Assembly (NCBI RefSeq): GCF_963515715.1
Contig: NZ_CAUPZS010000003.1
Span: forward strand, 124,001 to 188,000
Length of the DNA: 64,000 nt
Origin: Clostridium_AW sp963515715
GTDB lineage: Bacteria; Bacillota; Clostridia; Clostridiales; Clostridiaceae
Reading direction: 5' to 3'
Within the stretch, counting starts at the first letter, position 1. Each line of letters begins with the position of its first letter. Shown one piece after another: positions 33,370 through 43,400 of the stretch. The notes under the pieces are model-generated. The model did not search any database. It was not told the origin of the DNA and saw nothing but the letters and a program-made list of their open reading frames with translations. The position numbers and the translations under genes are program-made.

Positions 33370-34392
33370 TTATAAAATATTTATTCCCTTTTCTTCACAA
33401 AATCTAATCATATCTTCAGGCCATATGGATGATTGAACTTCTCCAATATGTGCCTTCTGTAAAAAGAACATACACATTCTTGACTGCCCTATTCCTCCAC
33501 CAATTGTATAAGGTAACTTCTTTTCCAATAATAATTTATGGAATTCTAAGCTCTTTCTTTCTTCACAATTAGCTAACTTTAATTGTCTTAATAATGCCTC
33601 TTCATCTACTCTTATTCCCATGGAAGATAGCTCTAAAGCTCTTCCTAACACTGGATTCCAGAAAAGTATATCCCCATTTAATTCCCAATCATCATAGTCT
33701 GGAGCTCTGCCATCATGTTTCTCACCAGAGGTTAAAGTTTTTCCAATTTGCATTAGAAATACTGCCCCTTTTTCTTTAGTTATAGCATCTTCTCTTTCCT
33801 TTGGAGTTAGTCCTGGAAATAAATCCTCAATCTCTTGAGAAGTTATAAAAGTTATTTCTTCTGGAAGATTTTCTTGTAAAAAAGGATAACTTTCAGTTAC
33901 TTTTTTTTCAGTTTCTTTAAAAGCTTCATATATTTTTCTTACTGCATCTTTTAAATACTCTATATTTCTATCCTCTTTTGTTAATACCTTTTCCCAATCC
34001 CATTGGTCTACATATATGGAATGTATATTATCTAAATCTTCATCTCTTCTTATTGCATTCATATCTGTATAAAGTCCTTCATCTGCATCAAATCCATATC
34101 TATACAGAGCCATTCTTTTCCACTTAGCTAAGGAGTGTACAATCTCAGCTGAAGCTTCATTATCATCTTTTATAGTAAAAGATACAGGTCTTTCCACACC
34201 ACTTAGGTTATCATTTAATCCTTTATCACACCTAACAAATAAAGGTGCTGATACTCTTATTAAATTTAATTTATGAGCCAATGCTCTTTCAAAAGTATCT
34301 TTAACACATTTTAGCGCTATTGCAGTCTCTTTTAAACTTAAATCAGTTTTATAATCCTCTGGAATTATAAGTCTCTCATCATATTTACCCAT
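33370..34392 (-). CDS. asnA: aspartate-ammonia ligase (asparagine synthetase A)
   Basis: A 340-residue class II aaRS-like enzyme that makes asparagine from aspartate, ammonia and ATP. Family features are KLNLIRVSAPLFV, LNDNLSGVERPVSF, AEIVHSLAKWKRMAL, YVDQWDWE, and the C-terminal PYTIGGGIGQSRMCMFFLQKAHIGEVQ. Length is normal. It is controlled by a T-box leader with an Asn specifier. Confidence 0.97.
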   Translation of the reverse strand: MGKYDERLIIPEDYKTDLSLKETAIALKCVKDTFERALAHKLNLIRVSAPLFVRCDKGLNDNLSGVERPVSFTIKDDNEASAEIVHSLAKWKRMALYRYGFDADEGLYTDMNAIRRDEDLDNIHSIYVDQWDWEKVLTKEDRNIEYLKDAVRKIYEAFKETEKKVTESYPFLQENLPEEITFITSQEIEDLFPGLTPKEREDAITKEKGAVFLMQIGKTLTSGEKHDGRAPDYDDWELNGDILFWNPVLGRALELSSMGIRVDEEALLRQLKLANCEERKSLEFHKLLLEKKLPYTIGGGIGQSRMCMFFLQKAHIGEVQSSIWPEDMIRFCEEKGINIL

Positions 34393-34444
34393 AGTCTTTT
34401 GCTACCTCCTATATTCTATATAATGTTTTGATAGTGCACTATTT

Positions 34445-34720
34445 TTAAAAACAAAAAACCCTTCATCCCACAAAGGGACGAAAGGTATATCTTCCGCGGT
34501 ACCACCCTGATTAGCTTTACAAAAAGCTCTTCTCACACTAAAGAGTATCTATCAATACTCTCCCTCATTAACGGTTGGGTTCCGTCTAAGCCTACTCTCC
34601 TTAAAGATTTGGGTTAGAGACTCAGAGATGTTCTTCAGTATAATTTTCGTATAGGGCTTTCACCATCCCCCATTCGCTATGACTACCTTTTATACTTACT
34701 CTTCTCTTCACAGTCTTTAT
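34445..34720 (-). ncRNA. T-box leader of asnA (Asn specifier)
   Basis: The T-box sequence AGGGTGGTACCGCGG lies at 34508-34494 on the minus strand, before a terminator hairpin (34459-34485) with a T run. Stem I starts with an AAGAGTAAGTA region, and the specifier AAC at 34632-34630 precedes ATCTCTGAG. The Asn codon agrees with asnA as target. It senses uncharged tRNA-Asn. Confidence 0.94.
34459..34485 (-). terminator. T-box terminator
   Basis: Arms GGGACGAAAGG (34475-34485) and CCCTTCATCCC (34459-34469) pair with two G-U pairs and a 5-base loop; six T residues follow on the minus strand. Confidence 0.9.
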
Positions 34721-34795
34721 TTGGGACAAGTTAATTAATTAAATTCGATTATATACGTTATAATCTATATTGTCAATAGCTTTCCCAAACTTTAC

Positions 34796-35644
34796 TTATT
34801 TATTTGTCCAATTTAATAATGTTTCATATTTTTTCTCTATATCTTCATAACCTATTTTATATAAGCTTTCTAACTTTGATTTATTTCTTTCTATTCTTCC
34901 TACTTTTAATCCTGTTTCTGGTCTTATTATAAAGACTTTTCCCTCTTTTTCTAAGTTTTCTATATAATCTAGAGTTTCATTGTAATGCTTATATCTGTTT
35001 AATATAGCTTCGGTTAAATTATCATAACCTGAATAAACCCTTTTTAATAATCTCTTATGTTTAAAAGGTTCCTTTCTATATCCTCTAGGTCTAGTAAGTA
35101 TTATTATATTTTTTTTGAATCCATCTTCCATAGCCTTCTTCACAGGAATAGAATCTGCAATTCCACCATCTAACAGTAATCTATCTTTATACTTTACTAT
35201 AGGCGATATAAAAGGAAGGCTAGCTGAAGCCTTTACTACGGTTAAAATATCTTCATTATCATCCTTATGGAAATATATTGGTTTTCCTGTGTTACAATCT
35301 GTAGCTACAACTACAAAATTTTCTTCAGCCTTAAAAAAAGTAGGAAAATCAAATGGATTTAACTTATTGGGTATTTCATTATACATAAAATCTAGTCCAA
35401 ATATACTTTTACACTTTAAAAAGTTTCTATATCCTATATATCTAGGATCCTTTATATATCCAATAGTCACATCTTTGTTTCTTCCTATTTGCCTTGATAT
35501 GTAAGATGTAGCATTACAAGCCCCCATAGACACACCTATAACATATGGAAAATACAGATTCTTTTCCATAAAAAAATCTAGCACTCCTGCTGTGTATAAT
35601 CCTCTCATTCCTCCGCCTTCTAGTACTAATCCTATTTTTCCCAT
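34796..35644 (-). CDS. patatin-like phospholipase family protein
   Basis: A 282-residue patatin-domain hydrolase: the oxyanion loop GGGMRGLYTAG (10-20), nucleophile GVSMG (about 38-42), and Asp of the dyad in LLLDGGIADSIP. It is the YjjU/RssA-like bacterial type. No signal peptide, so it acts in the cytoplasm or at the inner face of the membrane. Single gene; substrate unknown. Confidence 0.92.
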   Translation of the reverse strand: MGKIGLVLEGGGMRGLYTAGVLDFFMEKNLYFPYVIGVSMGACNATSYISRQIGRNKDVTIGYIKDPRYIGYRNFLKCKSIFGLDFMYNEIPNKLNPFDFPTFFKAEENFVVVATDCNTGKPIYFHKDDNEDILTVVKASASLPFISPIVKYKDRLLLDGGIADSIPVKKAMEDGFKKNIIILTRPRGYRKEPFKHKRLLKRVYSGYDNLTEAILNRYKHYNETLDYIENLEKEGKVFIIRPETGLKVGRIERNKSKLESLYKIGYEDIEKKYETLLNWTNK

Positions 35645-35934
35645 ATTACTCTCTCCTCTTTATCCTTATCTCTACTTTTTACTCTCCCCTCTTGAAAATT
35701 ACAATATTATTATACCCCCATTTTTTTATAAATTTAAATATTTCTTTTATAAATTTACATGTCTTTAATAATTTATTCATAATTCCATATTTATCTTTTT
35801 TCAATGGTTATAAAACTACTCTAACATGCTCATAATATAAATATAACCATAAATTATAGAAGTATATGAATTAAATTAAAAATTATCTATATATTTACAA
35901 TATGGATATGAATTATAAAAGGGAGTTGATAACA

Positions 35935-36630
35935 ATGAAAAAATTTCAGCGAAACATAATTATTGCAATATCACTTTTTACATTAGTTGTAGTAATAGGT
36001 TTTTCATATTCAGAAGTACGAAAAAGAAAAAGTATGATAAATGACTCTACTGATTTATCAATGGAAGTTAATAAAACTACTACGGCATCAAACCTTTCCC
36101 CTATAGTTATATATAATAGCCATGCAGATGAAGAATATGCTTTCGGAAAAAAAGTTACTGATATTGGAGCAATTATTAATGATAATCTTATAAAAGAAGG
36201 CTTAAATAGTAGCTTTATAGAATTAAAAGCCGCAGAATCCTATACAAAGTCATACTCTAATTCTCGTGAGTCCATAAAAAACAATGTTGAAAATTACGAT
36301 AAGTCTATATTATTAGATATACATAGGGATATCACCGACTCTCCAAAAACAGCTGAAAATGATATTACCATTGTTCTTTCTAAAAATAACCCCTATTATG
36401 AAACCAATAGAAAATTTGCTGATTTAATTGTAGAGGAAATAAATAGAACAGAAGAAGTAAAGGCAAATATATATTTATACAATAATGGAGTTAATTATTT
36501 TAATCAGGACCTATCTAAAACCGCCCTTGTTATTGACATTGGTTATAACACTTCAACTGTTGAAGAGGTGGATGCTTGTATTAATGCACTTGTTTCAGCC
36601 TTCAAAAACCTTAATATTAAATCTTCTTAA
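35935..36630 (+). CDS. SpoIIP-like N-acetylmuramoyl-L-alanine amidase
   Basis: A 231-residue protein with an N-terminal membrane segment (about 7-24) and a SpoIIP-like domain: IVIYNSHADEEYAFG, SILLDIHRDI, LSKNNPYYETNRKFADLI and NQDLSKTALVIDIGYNTST. SpoIIP degrades septal peptidoglycan during engulfment. This one is much shorter than the usual 300-400 residues, and its first motif reads YNSH rather than the usual YHTH, so it may be a paralogue rather than the main SpoIIP. I choose the ATG at 35935, preceded by GGGAG. The roughly 290 bases upstream are AT-rich; I see only a TTTTATAAATTTA direct repeat in them. Confidence 0.8.
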   Translation: MKKFQRNIIIAISLFTLVVVIGFSYSEVRKRKSMINDSTDLSMEVNKTTTASNLSPIVIYNSHADEEYAFGKKVTDIGAIINDNLIKEGLNSSFIELKAAESYTKSYSNSRESIKNNVENYDKSILLDIHRDITDSPKTAENDITIVLSKNNPYYETNRKFADLIVEEINRTEEVKANIYLYNNGVNYFNQDLSKTALVIDIGYNTSTVEEVDACINALVSAFKNLNIKSS

Positions 36631-36640
36631 ATGAAATAAA

Positions 36641-36674
36641 GTAAGGAGATATTTACAACTTAAAGTCTCCTTAC
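36641..36674 (+). terminator. hairpin after the SpoIIP-like gene
   Basis: GTAAGGAGA (36641-36649) and TCTCCTTAC (36666-36674) pair around a 16-base loop just past the stop. No T run follows, so terminator function is uncertain. Confidence 0.5.
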
Positions 36675-36787
36675 CCACCTTTTGAACTTTCTAGTTCTCA
36701 TGCTACTTTAATTATTTAACTTTAACTATTACACTTCATATAAAGAATCTTTGACTTTAATTCAGCTACAGCTTTTTCAACTTAACC

Positions 36788-37351
36788 CTATGCCTTATTT
36801 GCAATAGGCTGTTTGTTGTCAGCTTCTGGTTTATCATAAACTTTTCCTCCCAAGCTTCTCTGGATTTTTGCAAGCATACCTGTCTTACGTAATGCTATGA
36901 GAAAAGCAAATGCAATTGTGCCACCAATAAGTGTTGCGCTGATGAATGAGGGGACATAGAATATCCATGTAAGCCATGTTCTACCCCAGATAAATGTCAT
37001 TATAGGATAGGAAAGGATAGCTCCAATGATACCAGTCCCTATAACCTCACCTACAACAGCACAGATTAATTTACCCTTAGAGACTCTGTAGAAAATTCCC
37101 GATAAAGTGGCGCCGAAAACTGCTCCCGTCAGAGCCAAAGGTGGAATTCCCATAAAAAACATTCTTATAACACCAATCAATGTAGCACAAAGCAGGGAAT
37201 ACCATGGTCCAAGAAGAACAGAACATACAATGTTAATAAAGTGAGCCATAGGACACATTCCTTCAATTCGAAGAATTGGTGAAATTACAACTCCCATTGC
37301 AACCATCATTGCTAGCATAAGTTTTTTTAATAACTTAGATCTTTTTTCCAT
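36788..37351 (-). CDS. thiW: ECF transporter substrate-binding subunit ThiW (thiamine precursor)
   Basis: A 187-residue S-component with five or six membrane segments. ThiW features are VVISPILRIEGMCPMAHFINIVCSVLLGPWYSLLCATLIGVIRM and LALTGAVFGATLSGIFYR. It is predicted to bind the thiazole precursor of thiamine and use a shared energising ECF module, since none is encoded beside it. Control by a TPP riboswitch supports the thiamine link. The ATG is preceded by GAGAGG. The leader is unusually long and structured (37352-37990). Confidence 0.9.
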   Translation of the reverse strand: MEKRSKLLKKLMLAMMVAMGVVISPILRIEGMCPMAHFINIVCSVLLGPWYSLLCATLIGVIRMFFMGIPPLALTGAVFGATLSGIFYRVSKGKLICAVVGEVIGTGIIGAILSYPIMTFIWGRTWLTWIFYVPSFISATLIGGTIAFAFLIALRKTGMLAKIQRSLGGKVYDKPEADNKQPIANKA

Positions 37352-37375
37352 AACAAACTACCTCTCTAATAATAT

Positions 37376-37473
37376 TTATCCGATGACTACCATCCGTAAT
37401 ACTCCCATCGCACTCTGTGAAAGCGATTTAGAGTTCTTATGCTGTGCATAACGGATGCTACGTCCCTGGATAA
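37376..37473 (-). ncRNA. structured RNA element before thiW (three-way junction)
   Basis: Read on the minus strand, TTATCC and CATCCGT at the 5' side pair with ACGGATG and GGATAA at the 3' side. They enclose two hairpins: TATGC-ACA-GCATA (37438-37450) and a bulged stem ACTC/GAGT plus ATCGC/GCGAT (37401-37434). The element ends about 15 bases before the thiW ribosome binding site. I do not recognise the family. It may be part of the regulatory leader, or a remnant such as the end of an IS200/IS605-type non-coding RNA. Confidence 0.5.
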
Positions 37474-37477
37474 GTTC

Positions 37478-37536
37478 TTCTAAGCTTCAGTTGGAGTAAG
37501 TATTCCTTTTAAGCAAACTCCATCTGAAGCTAAGAA
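37478..37536 (-). ncRNA. long hairpin in the thiW leader
   Basis: Arms 37478-37490 and 37524-37536 pair at 12 of 13 positions. An inner TGGAGT/ACTCCA stem (37492-37497 with 37517-37522) extends the helix, with a 19-base loop. No T run follows, so it is not an ordinary terminator. It directly precedes the three-way-junction element. Confidence 0.55.
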
Positions 37537-37633
37537 TCACTTGATTTTATGCATATTAATGCTTGTATGGCTTTTAGCTTACAGAATATGCAATGTGGGA
37601 AATAAATACCATTACAGAAGTATATTTTTTAAC

Positions 37634-37737
37634 ACAACAAAATAGCAATTCCCTATATAGCATAAGCCATACTAGTCGGTCGAAGCTTAAAAGCTTCCTC
37701 TCATCTTGAAACACAAGCTCCCTCGCTATTTAGTTGT
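37634..37737 (-). ncRNA. variant TPP-riboswitch-like aptamer in the thiW leader
   Basis: A 13-base outer stem (37725-37737 with 37634-37646, 12 of 13 paired) encloses AGGGAGCTTG, ATGAGAGGAAG, CTTCGACC and finally TATAGGGAA. Apart from the TGAGA motif changing from CTGAGA to ATGAGA, this follows the canonical TPP aptamer 80 bases upstream. The segment that binds pyrophosphate in TPP riboswitches (consensus GGATAATGCC) reads GGCTTATGCT here and forms a 6-bp hairpin. GTATGGCTT within it (plus-strand 37664-37672) is exactly complementary to a leader segment further down (37565-37573), a possible switch. Confidence 0.6.
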
Positions 37738-37809
37738 CTTTTTAACATATGGGCCAGGGCGCTCCCCCTTCGCCTATGGAGAATATTAATTCCTCAAATC
37801 AGTAATAAA

Positions 37810-37843
37810 AAATAGGATACACCAAATAAGGTATATCCTATTT
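37810..37843 (-). terminator. intrinsic terminator downstream of the TPP riboswitch
   Basis: Thirteen-base arms 37831-37843 and 37810-37822 pair fully (one G-U) around an 8-base loop, and a T run follows on the minus strand. It is the expected off-state of the canonical riboswitch. Confidence 0.85.
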
Positions 37844-37883
37844 ATACTCATAAAAATTCATAAACAAATAGTATAAACTAAGT

Positions 37884-37968
37884 GTTTACCTACGTCGGCA
37901 TTATCCGAATCAGGTTATGGGTCGAAGCTTAACTTCCTCTCAGCCTGCAATACAAGCTCCCCTTTTTT
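37884..37968 (-). ncRNA. TPP riboswitch (canonical)
   Basis: On the minus strand GGGGAGC, GGCTGAGAGGAAG, CTTCGACCC, ACCTGATTCGGATAATGCC and GACGTAGG follow in consensus order. It heads the thiW leader and is followed by its own terminator. Confidence 0.96.
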
Positions 37969-38018
37969 TAAATTCTATCATATAGTTTTACTAAATACAA
38001 CCAAACTTTTATTCTTGT

Positions 38019-39743
38019 CTATTCAACTGAATGTAATTTCCTCATTATAACTTCTTCCATAGACTTCAACTTATTCTCACTTTCCTCTAGAGTCTTGCCT
38101 ATAGAATACATATAAATTTTTATCTTTGGTTCAGTACCTGAAGGTCTTACAGCATACCAAGAACCATCTTCCAATATGAATTTTAATACATTGGATTCAG
38201 GTATCTCACTCTTGCTTTCTTCTTCATTTTTCAAATCGTATTCTATACCTCTTTCTAAATCAATGTATTTCACTAGTTTAACATCCCCTAAAACTTTTGG
38301 GAATTCTTCTCTATAAACCTTCATCATTCTAGATATTCTTTTCTGTCCTTCTACCCCTTCTAAAACTAGAGATATTAGTTTTTCTCTGTAATAACCATGT
38401 TCTTCATAAACTTCATTTAATACATCTATTAAAGTTTCTCCTAAAGTCTTATAATATGCGGTAGCTTCACAAAGTAGCATTGAAGATATTACTCCATCTT
38501 TATCCTTTACAAAGTCTCCTGCTACATAACCTATGCTTTCTTCATATCCAAATATAAATTTATGATTACCTTCTTTTTCTAACTCATTGGCCTTTCCGCA
38601 TATATTCTTAAATCCTGTTAATGCCTCAAAGGTTTCCACTCCATATTTTAGTGCTATAGCCTTTCCTAAATCTCCAGTAACAACGGATTTTACTATAAAG
38701 GCATTTTCAGGTAGTTTTCCTTTATCCTTCATCCCCTCAACTATGTACTTTATCAATATGACTCCAGTTTGATTTCCATTAAAAGCTACATACTCTCCGT
38801 TTTTATCCTTTACCATTATAGCCAATCTGTCACAGTCTGGGTCTGTTGCTATTAAAAGTTCTGCTCCTACTTTTTTTCCTAATTCTTCAGCGTATTTAAA
38901 TGCCTTTACATCTTCAGGGTTTGGGTACCCTACGGTGGTGAAATCTGGATCTGGATTTTCCTGTTCAGGAACTACAAATATATTATTAAACCCTCTTTCT
39001 TTTAAAACCCTTCTTACAGGTACATTTCCTGTCCCATTTAAAGGTGTATAAACTATATTTATATCTTTATCTATTTCATCTCTTAGGCTTAAATTCTTTA
39101 CTTTTTCTATGTATTCATCATCAATTTCTTTTCCTAACATCACTAAAAGCCCTTTTTCTTTTGCCTCTTCTTCACTTGCCATTTTTATTTTATTGAAATC
39201 ATCTATATTATTTATTTTTTCTGTGATAGGATCTGCAATGCTAGATAATATTTGAGCTCCATCTTCCCAATAAACCTTATATCCATTATAATCCTTTGGG
39301 TTATGACTTGCTGTCACAACTATACCTGATATGGTATTTAATCTTCTTACAGTATAAGAAAGCTCTGGAGTAGGTCTTAATCCTTCGAAAAGATAAGCTT
39401 TTATTCCATTACCAGCTAATACTAATGCTGCTGTTTTAGCAAATACATCTGAATAGTGTCTACAGTCATAAGCTATAGCTACTCCCCTATCCATAGCTTC
39501 TTTTCCATTTTCCACTATAAAATCAGCAAGCCCTTGCGTTACTTTAGCTATTATGTACTTATTCATTCTATTTGTACCAGCAGCAATTTTTCCTCTTAAA
39601 CCTGCTGTTCCAAACTCTAAATTTCTATAAAATCTATCTTCTATCTCCTTAGGATCATTCTTTATACTCTCTAATTCTGCTCTAGTTTCTTCATCAAAAT
39701 ATTTGTTATTTAACCACTCTTCATAAACTTTCATATAATGCAT
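38019..39743 (-). CDS. phosphoglucomutase/phosphomannomutase
   Basis: A 574-residue alpha-D-phosphohexomutase (PgcA type). The catalytic Ser is in TASHNPKDYNGYKVYW (about 150), the metal loop is DPDCDRLAIM (about 306), the sugar-binding loop is GYEESIGY, and the phosphate-binding loop RPSGTEPKIKIY is near the C-terminus. It interconverts glucose-1- and -6-phosphate, linking glycolysis to polysaccharide synthesis. Single gene; the ATG is about 11 bases after AAGGGAG. Confidence 0.95.
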   Translation of the reverse strand: MHYMKVYEEWLNNKYFDEETRAELESIKNDPKEIEDRFYRNLEFGTAGLRGKIAAGTNRMNKYIIAKVTQGLADFIVENGKEAMDRGVAIAYDCRHYSDVFAKTAALVLAGNGIKAYLFEGLRPTPELSYTVRRLNTISGIVVTASHNPKDYNGYKVYWEDGAQILSSIADPITEKINNIDDFNKIKMASEEEAKEKGLLVMLGKEIDDEYIEKVKNLSLRDEIDKDINIVYTPLNGTGNVPVRRVLKERGFNNIFVVPEQENPDPDFTTVGYPNPEDVKAFKYAEELGKKVGAELLIATDPDCDRLAIMVKDKNGEYVAFNGNQTGVILIKYIVEGMKDKGKLPENAFIVKSVVTGDLGKAIALKYGVETFEALTGFKNICGKANELEKEGNHKFIFGYEESIGYVAGDFVKDKDGVISSMLLCEATAYYKTLGETLIDVLNEVYEEHGYYREKLISLVLEGVEGQKRISRMMKVYREEFPKVLGDVKLVKYIDLERGIEYDLKNEEESKSEIPESNVLKFILEDGSWYAVRPSGTEPKIKIYMYSIGKTLEESENKLKSMEEVIMRKLHSVE

Positions 39744-39850
39744 AATATCATTATCTCCCTTCTAGGCTACTATATAATATATTTATTGTATCAAATTTTA
39801 CATAAATATATTAGTACTATTTGTAAACTTTTATATTTTATCATTTTAAA

Positions 39851-39894
39851 AATAAAAGCAACCATACCGTCTAAAAGGTAGGCTGCTTTTTATT
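39851..39894 (-). terminator. intrinsic terminator after the small membrane protein gene
   Basis: AATAAAAGCAACC and GGCTGCTTTTTATT pair with small mismatches around an 18-base loop, and a T run follows on the minus strand. Confidence 0.7.
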
Positions 39895-39915
39895 TCAATA
39901 ACTCCAATTTTACTT

Positions 39916-40224
39916 TTAACTTTGTAGTACATAAGTATAATAAAAAATGTTTATTATTTGAAACACTACTAATATTCCTATAAACATGTTAAGTCTATTA
40001 GTATACATCTTGTTTTTTACTAATATAAATAAAAAAGGTATTGCAATTATTATACTTACTACAGTTAAAATCAATCTTACACTAGATTCCGCAGGATAGC
40101 TTTTTGCTATTATAGTTATAAATGTTATAAGGCCAAATAAAATATTCAAAATTGACTGTTTATTTTTTATATTTTCTGTCTCTTTTATATTTTGTGTATC
40201 TTTTTTATTTTGTTTATTTTTCAT
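39916..40224 (-). CDS. small membrane protein of unknown function
   Basis: A 102-residue protein with a K/N/Q-rich N-terminal 24 residues containing repeated NIK units, then three membrane segments (about 28-42, 49-68, 77-99). No recognised domain. It lies between the phosphoglucomutase and the surface-protein operon, on the same strand as both, with its own terminator. Confidence 0.6.
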   Translation of the reverse strand: MKNKQNKKDTQNIKETENIKNKQSILNILFGLITFITIIAKSYPAESSVRLILTVVSIIIAIPFLFILVKNKMYTNRLNMFIGILVVFQIINIFYYTYVLQS

Positions 40225-40362
40225 ATTTTGTTTCCTTCCTTAATACTTTGTAGTAATTTAAAATTGTTAAGCAAATCTTATTATAAATTTTACCACAATA
40301 TATGCAAAATACGAAGAGCTTTTTAAGATAATAATCTATCTCTACTCCTTTTTACATTTATA

Positions 40363-40393
40363 ATAGGGATTTTTGAAAGACAAAAATCCCTAT
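40363..40393 (-). terminator. terminator of the surface corrinoid operon
   Basis: ATAGGGATTTTTG (40363-40375) and CAAAAATCCCTAT (40381-40393) pair perfectly around a 5-base loop, 10 bases past the last gene. The same core hairpin occurs at 26119-26143 and 57731-57767. Confidence 0.8.
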
Positions 40394-40402
40394 TTTTATT
40401 AT

Positions 40403-43400
40403 TTACTTAACTGGTTTTTCTATTACATTAGAAAGAGAGTTCATTTCTTCTAAGTCATCCCAAACAAAAGCTTTTACTGTATACTCCCCTTCTTTTGGAA
40501 GTTTAATTATTCCACTTATCTCTACACTCTTACCGTTTTCTATACTTTGTTCCGCTCCAACGTAGTTTACAAGTTTTCCATTTTCATCAAACAGACCTAC
40601 TATTAAAGCTGCATTTTTAGCTTTTTCAGTATTATTTATTGCTTGTACAGTTATTTTTGCATCATTACCTGGTTTAAATTCTTTTACTTCTGTTAAATTT
40701 TTAATTTGAAACTCCTTATCCTCACTTGGTTTTTCACCATCTGGTTTTTGTGGATTTAATGCTTTAAACACAGATTCTCCGTTATATATACTTACTAGAG
40801 CTGCAAAAGCCATTCCATTTGCTTGATCTGTAAAATCATTATAACTAGCTTTTACTTCATCATAAATAAAATGGTCTCCTTTTTTATATGTCATTAACGC
40901 ATCTAATGGTGTTTTTCCATTTTTACTCCATGCTGGTGACAATACATCTTCTCCTGCTGATATTAAAGCTTGTATCCCCTCTGAGGTATATTCTGAACAT
41001 TTCTCATCTTGGTATTTTATACTTAAACTAAATCCCCCATCTTCAATTTGTAATTCCTTAAGTTTTTGTACACAATTATTTATTGAATTATTAACCCCTT
41101 CTATATCCCTATGATTAGATAATGCAATGGTTATTGATGATATAATTGATAAATTGGGATTTTTAATATTATCAGCTACATCTTTTAATATTTTTATAGC
41201 TCCATCTATATCATAATTTTCTTTACACATATCTAAAGCTATTATAGAATAAGCCTGAGATATAATAGATGATTTATCATCTTCAGGTAATTTAAATTGT
41301 CCCTCATCATTTTGAGACTTGACCAAAATATCTACATAATTTTCACCTTCATAATTTCTTGGATCTAATCCTGCTGATACTATAGCTATTATATTTTTAG
41401 CATGATTTGTAGTTTTATTATCATAATTTAAAAAATCAGGCTCTTTTTCTCTTAATTGTAACTTAGGCATTATTAAATCCTTGGAAAATCCAACTTTACT
41501 TAATGTTAGAGCTTGAATATAGTTATATGTATTATCCTTGTTACTGTAATAGTCTTTTAATTCATTTATAACTTTTTTAACACCAGAAGCATCTAAAAGT
41601 CTAATACTTTTAAACATAGATTCTCCCTTATACAAATCAGCTAAAGCCATAAATGCTTGATTATTTGCAAAATCATTTCCAAAGTTACCATTAACTTTAT
41701 TCTTTAAAAGAGCGTCTACCATAGTACTGTTTTCTTTTGCCCATTCATCACTTAGTGGATCTATGTTATTTGCAACAAGTGCTTGTATTACAGTGGATAT
41801 AGTACATGGATTATTAACTTGCCCATAAGTATCATATCCCCCTTCATTATTTTGTTTTTCCTTTAAATATTTTATAGAAGACTTTACTATGTTTTCCGCT
41901 TCCTTTATATCTTTATGAGTCGCTAATGCAGTAATTACCATAGCTGTAGTATCTATATCACTATATACTCCATTTATGCTCATATTACACAATGTCTTTA
42001 TAGCTGCTTCTTTATTGTAGTCTGAATCAGCCATATCTAATGCAATAATTGCATATGCCTGTGTTGTTGGATACATTCCATCTTCTTCTTCAATTATAAA
42101 TTTCCCCTTATCCTCTCCATTTTTCACCTGAGAGTTTGTAAGCTTTTCTACATAATTTACTCCATTATATTTTTTAGGGTCTTTACCACTAGCTATTATT
42201 CCCATAATATTAGCAGCAACACTAGCTGCACTGTCAGCATTTTCTCTTACTTTATATTTTCCCTGTAGATTTTTTATATCCTCTGAAATATTATTACTAG
42301 AATGATTCAATGCTAATGTTTCCCTAAATTCATAATTTTCTTTACCACTATAATAAGTTTTCAAATCTTTTAAAGTATTTTTTATATCTTCTGTCTTATC
42401 TTTGTCTGCATCATAAGAAACTTTAAATTTATTAAATACAGTTTCTTTATCCCTTAGTGCTATAAATACTCTTAACACAAAGGATGTATACATATCTTGT
42501 TCATAGGCACCAAACATACTTGAATATATATATCCCTTACCCATTTTAAAAGATAATAATGCATCTAATAGTGTTTTATCATCTTTAGTCCATTCCTTTG
42601 ATAACGGGTCTTCTCCAGCGGTAATTAATGCTTCTATAACAAATGCAGTATCTTGACTATCACCTTCTGGACATATATCTTTACCAATAGTAAAAGCTCC
42701 ATTTTCTAGCTGCTCATCTTTTAAGTATGTTATAGCTGAATTTATTATATCAGCTATGCCCTCTTCATTTTTATGATTTGAAAGTGCTGTGATTACCAAG
42801 GCTGTATCTACAATATCGTTAAATTTCCCACTTTTGCACTCACTTTTTACTTTTTCTAAAACTATTTTAATATCCTCTTTATCACCAGAAGCCATATCTA
42901 AAGCTATTAAGCTATATAAATATGCCTTAGTTTGTATATATTTTTCCTTAGGATTTTTTATGTAATCCACAAGAATGTCTACATAATTTTTGCCATTATA
43001 GTTTCTTGGATTTTTTCCCATTCCAATTATCGAAATAACATCTCCAGCGGCAAATAATATAGATTCTTTATTATTTAATTTTGCTTTACTTTGGAGCACA
43101 CTATCTTCTATGCCTAAAGCTTTTAGACCAACTATAGTATTAAAATCATAATTTGAAGTGTTATTATAGTACTCTTTAATATCCTCTAGCTCTTCCTTTA
43201 TTATTTTATTTAAATCTGATTTTTCTTCCAATTTGAATTTGAAATTTTGGTACATAGATTGTCCTTTATAAATATCTGCAATAGCTGCAAAAGCTAAATT
43301 TGTTGCTGTAGGGTCTGAAAATCCTCCTCCCATACCTTCAATAAATTCAAATCCATTGTCAGATACTTTACAAGCTAATAGTGCATCTAATAAGTTTCTT

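Noticed and set aside
37630..37740. Group I intron-like GACTA...TAGTC motifs in the thiW leader
   Set aside because: A GACTAGTATGG and a distant GGTAGTC resemble intron core elements, but the order of the P, Q, R and S elements is wrong and the TPP-like reading explains the sequence better.
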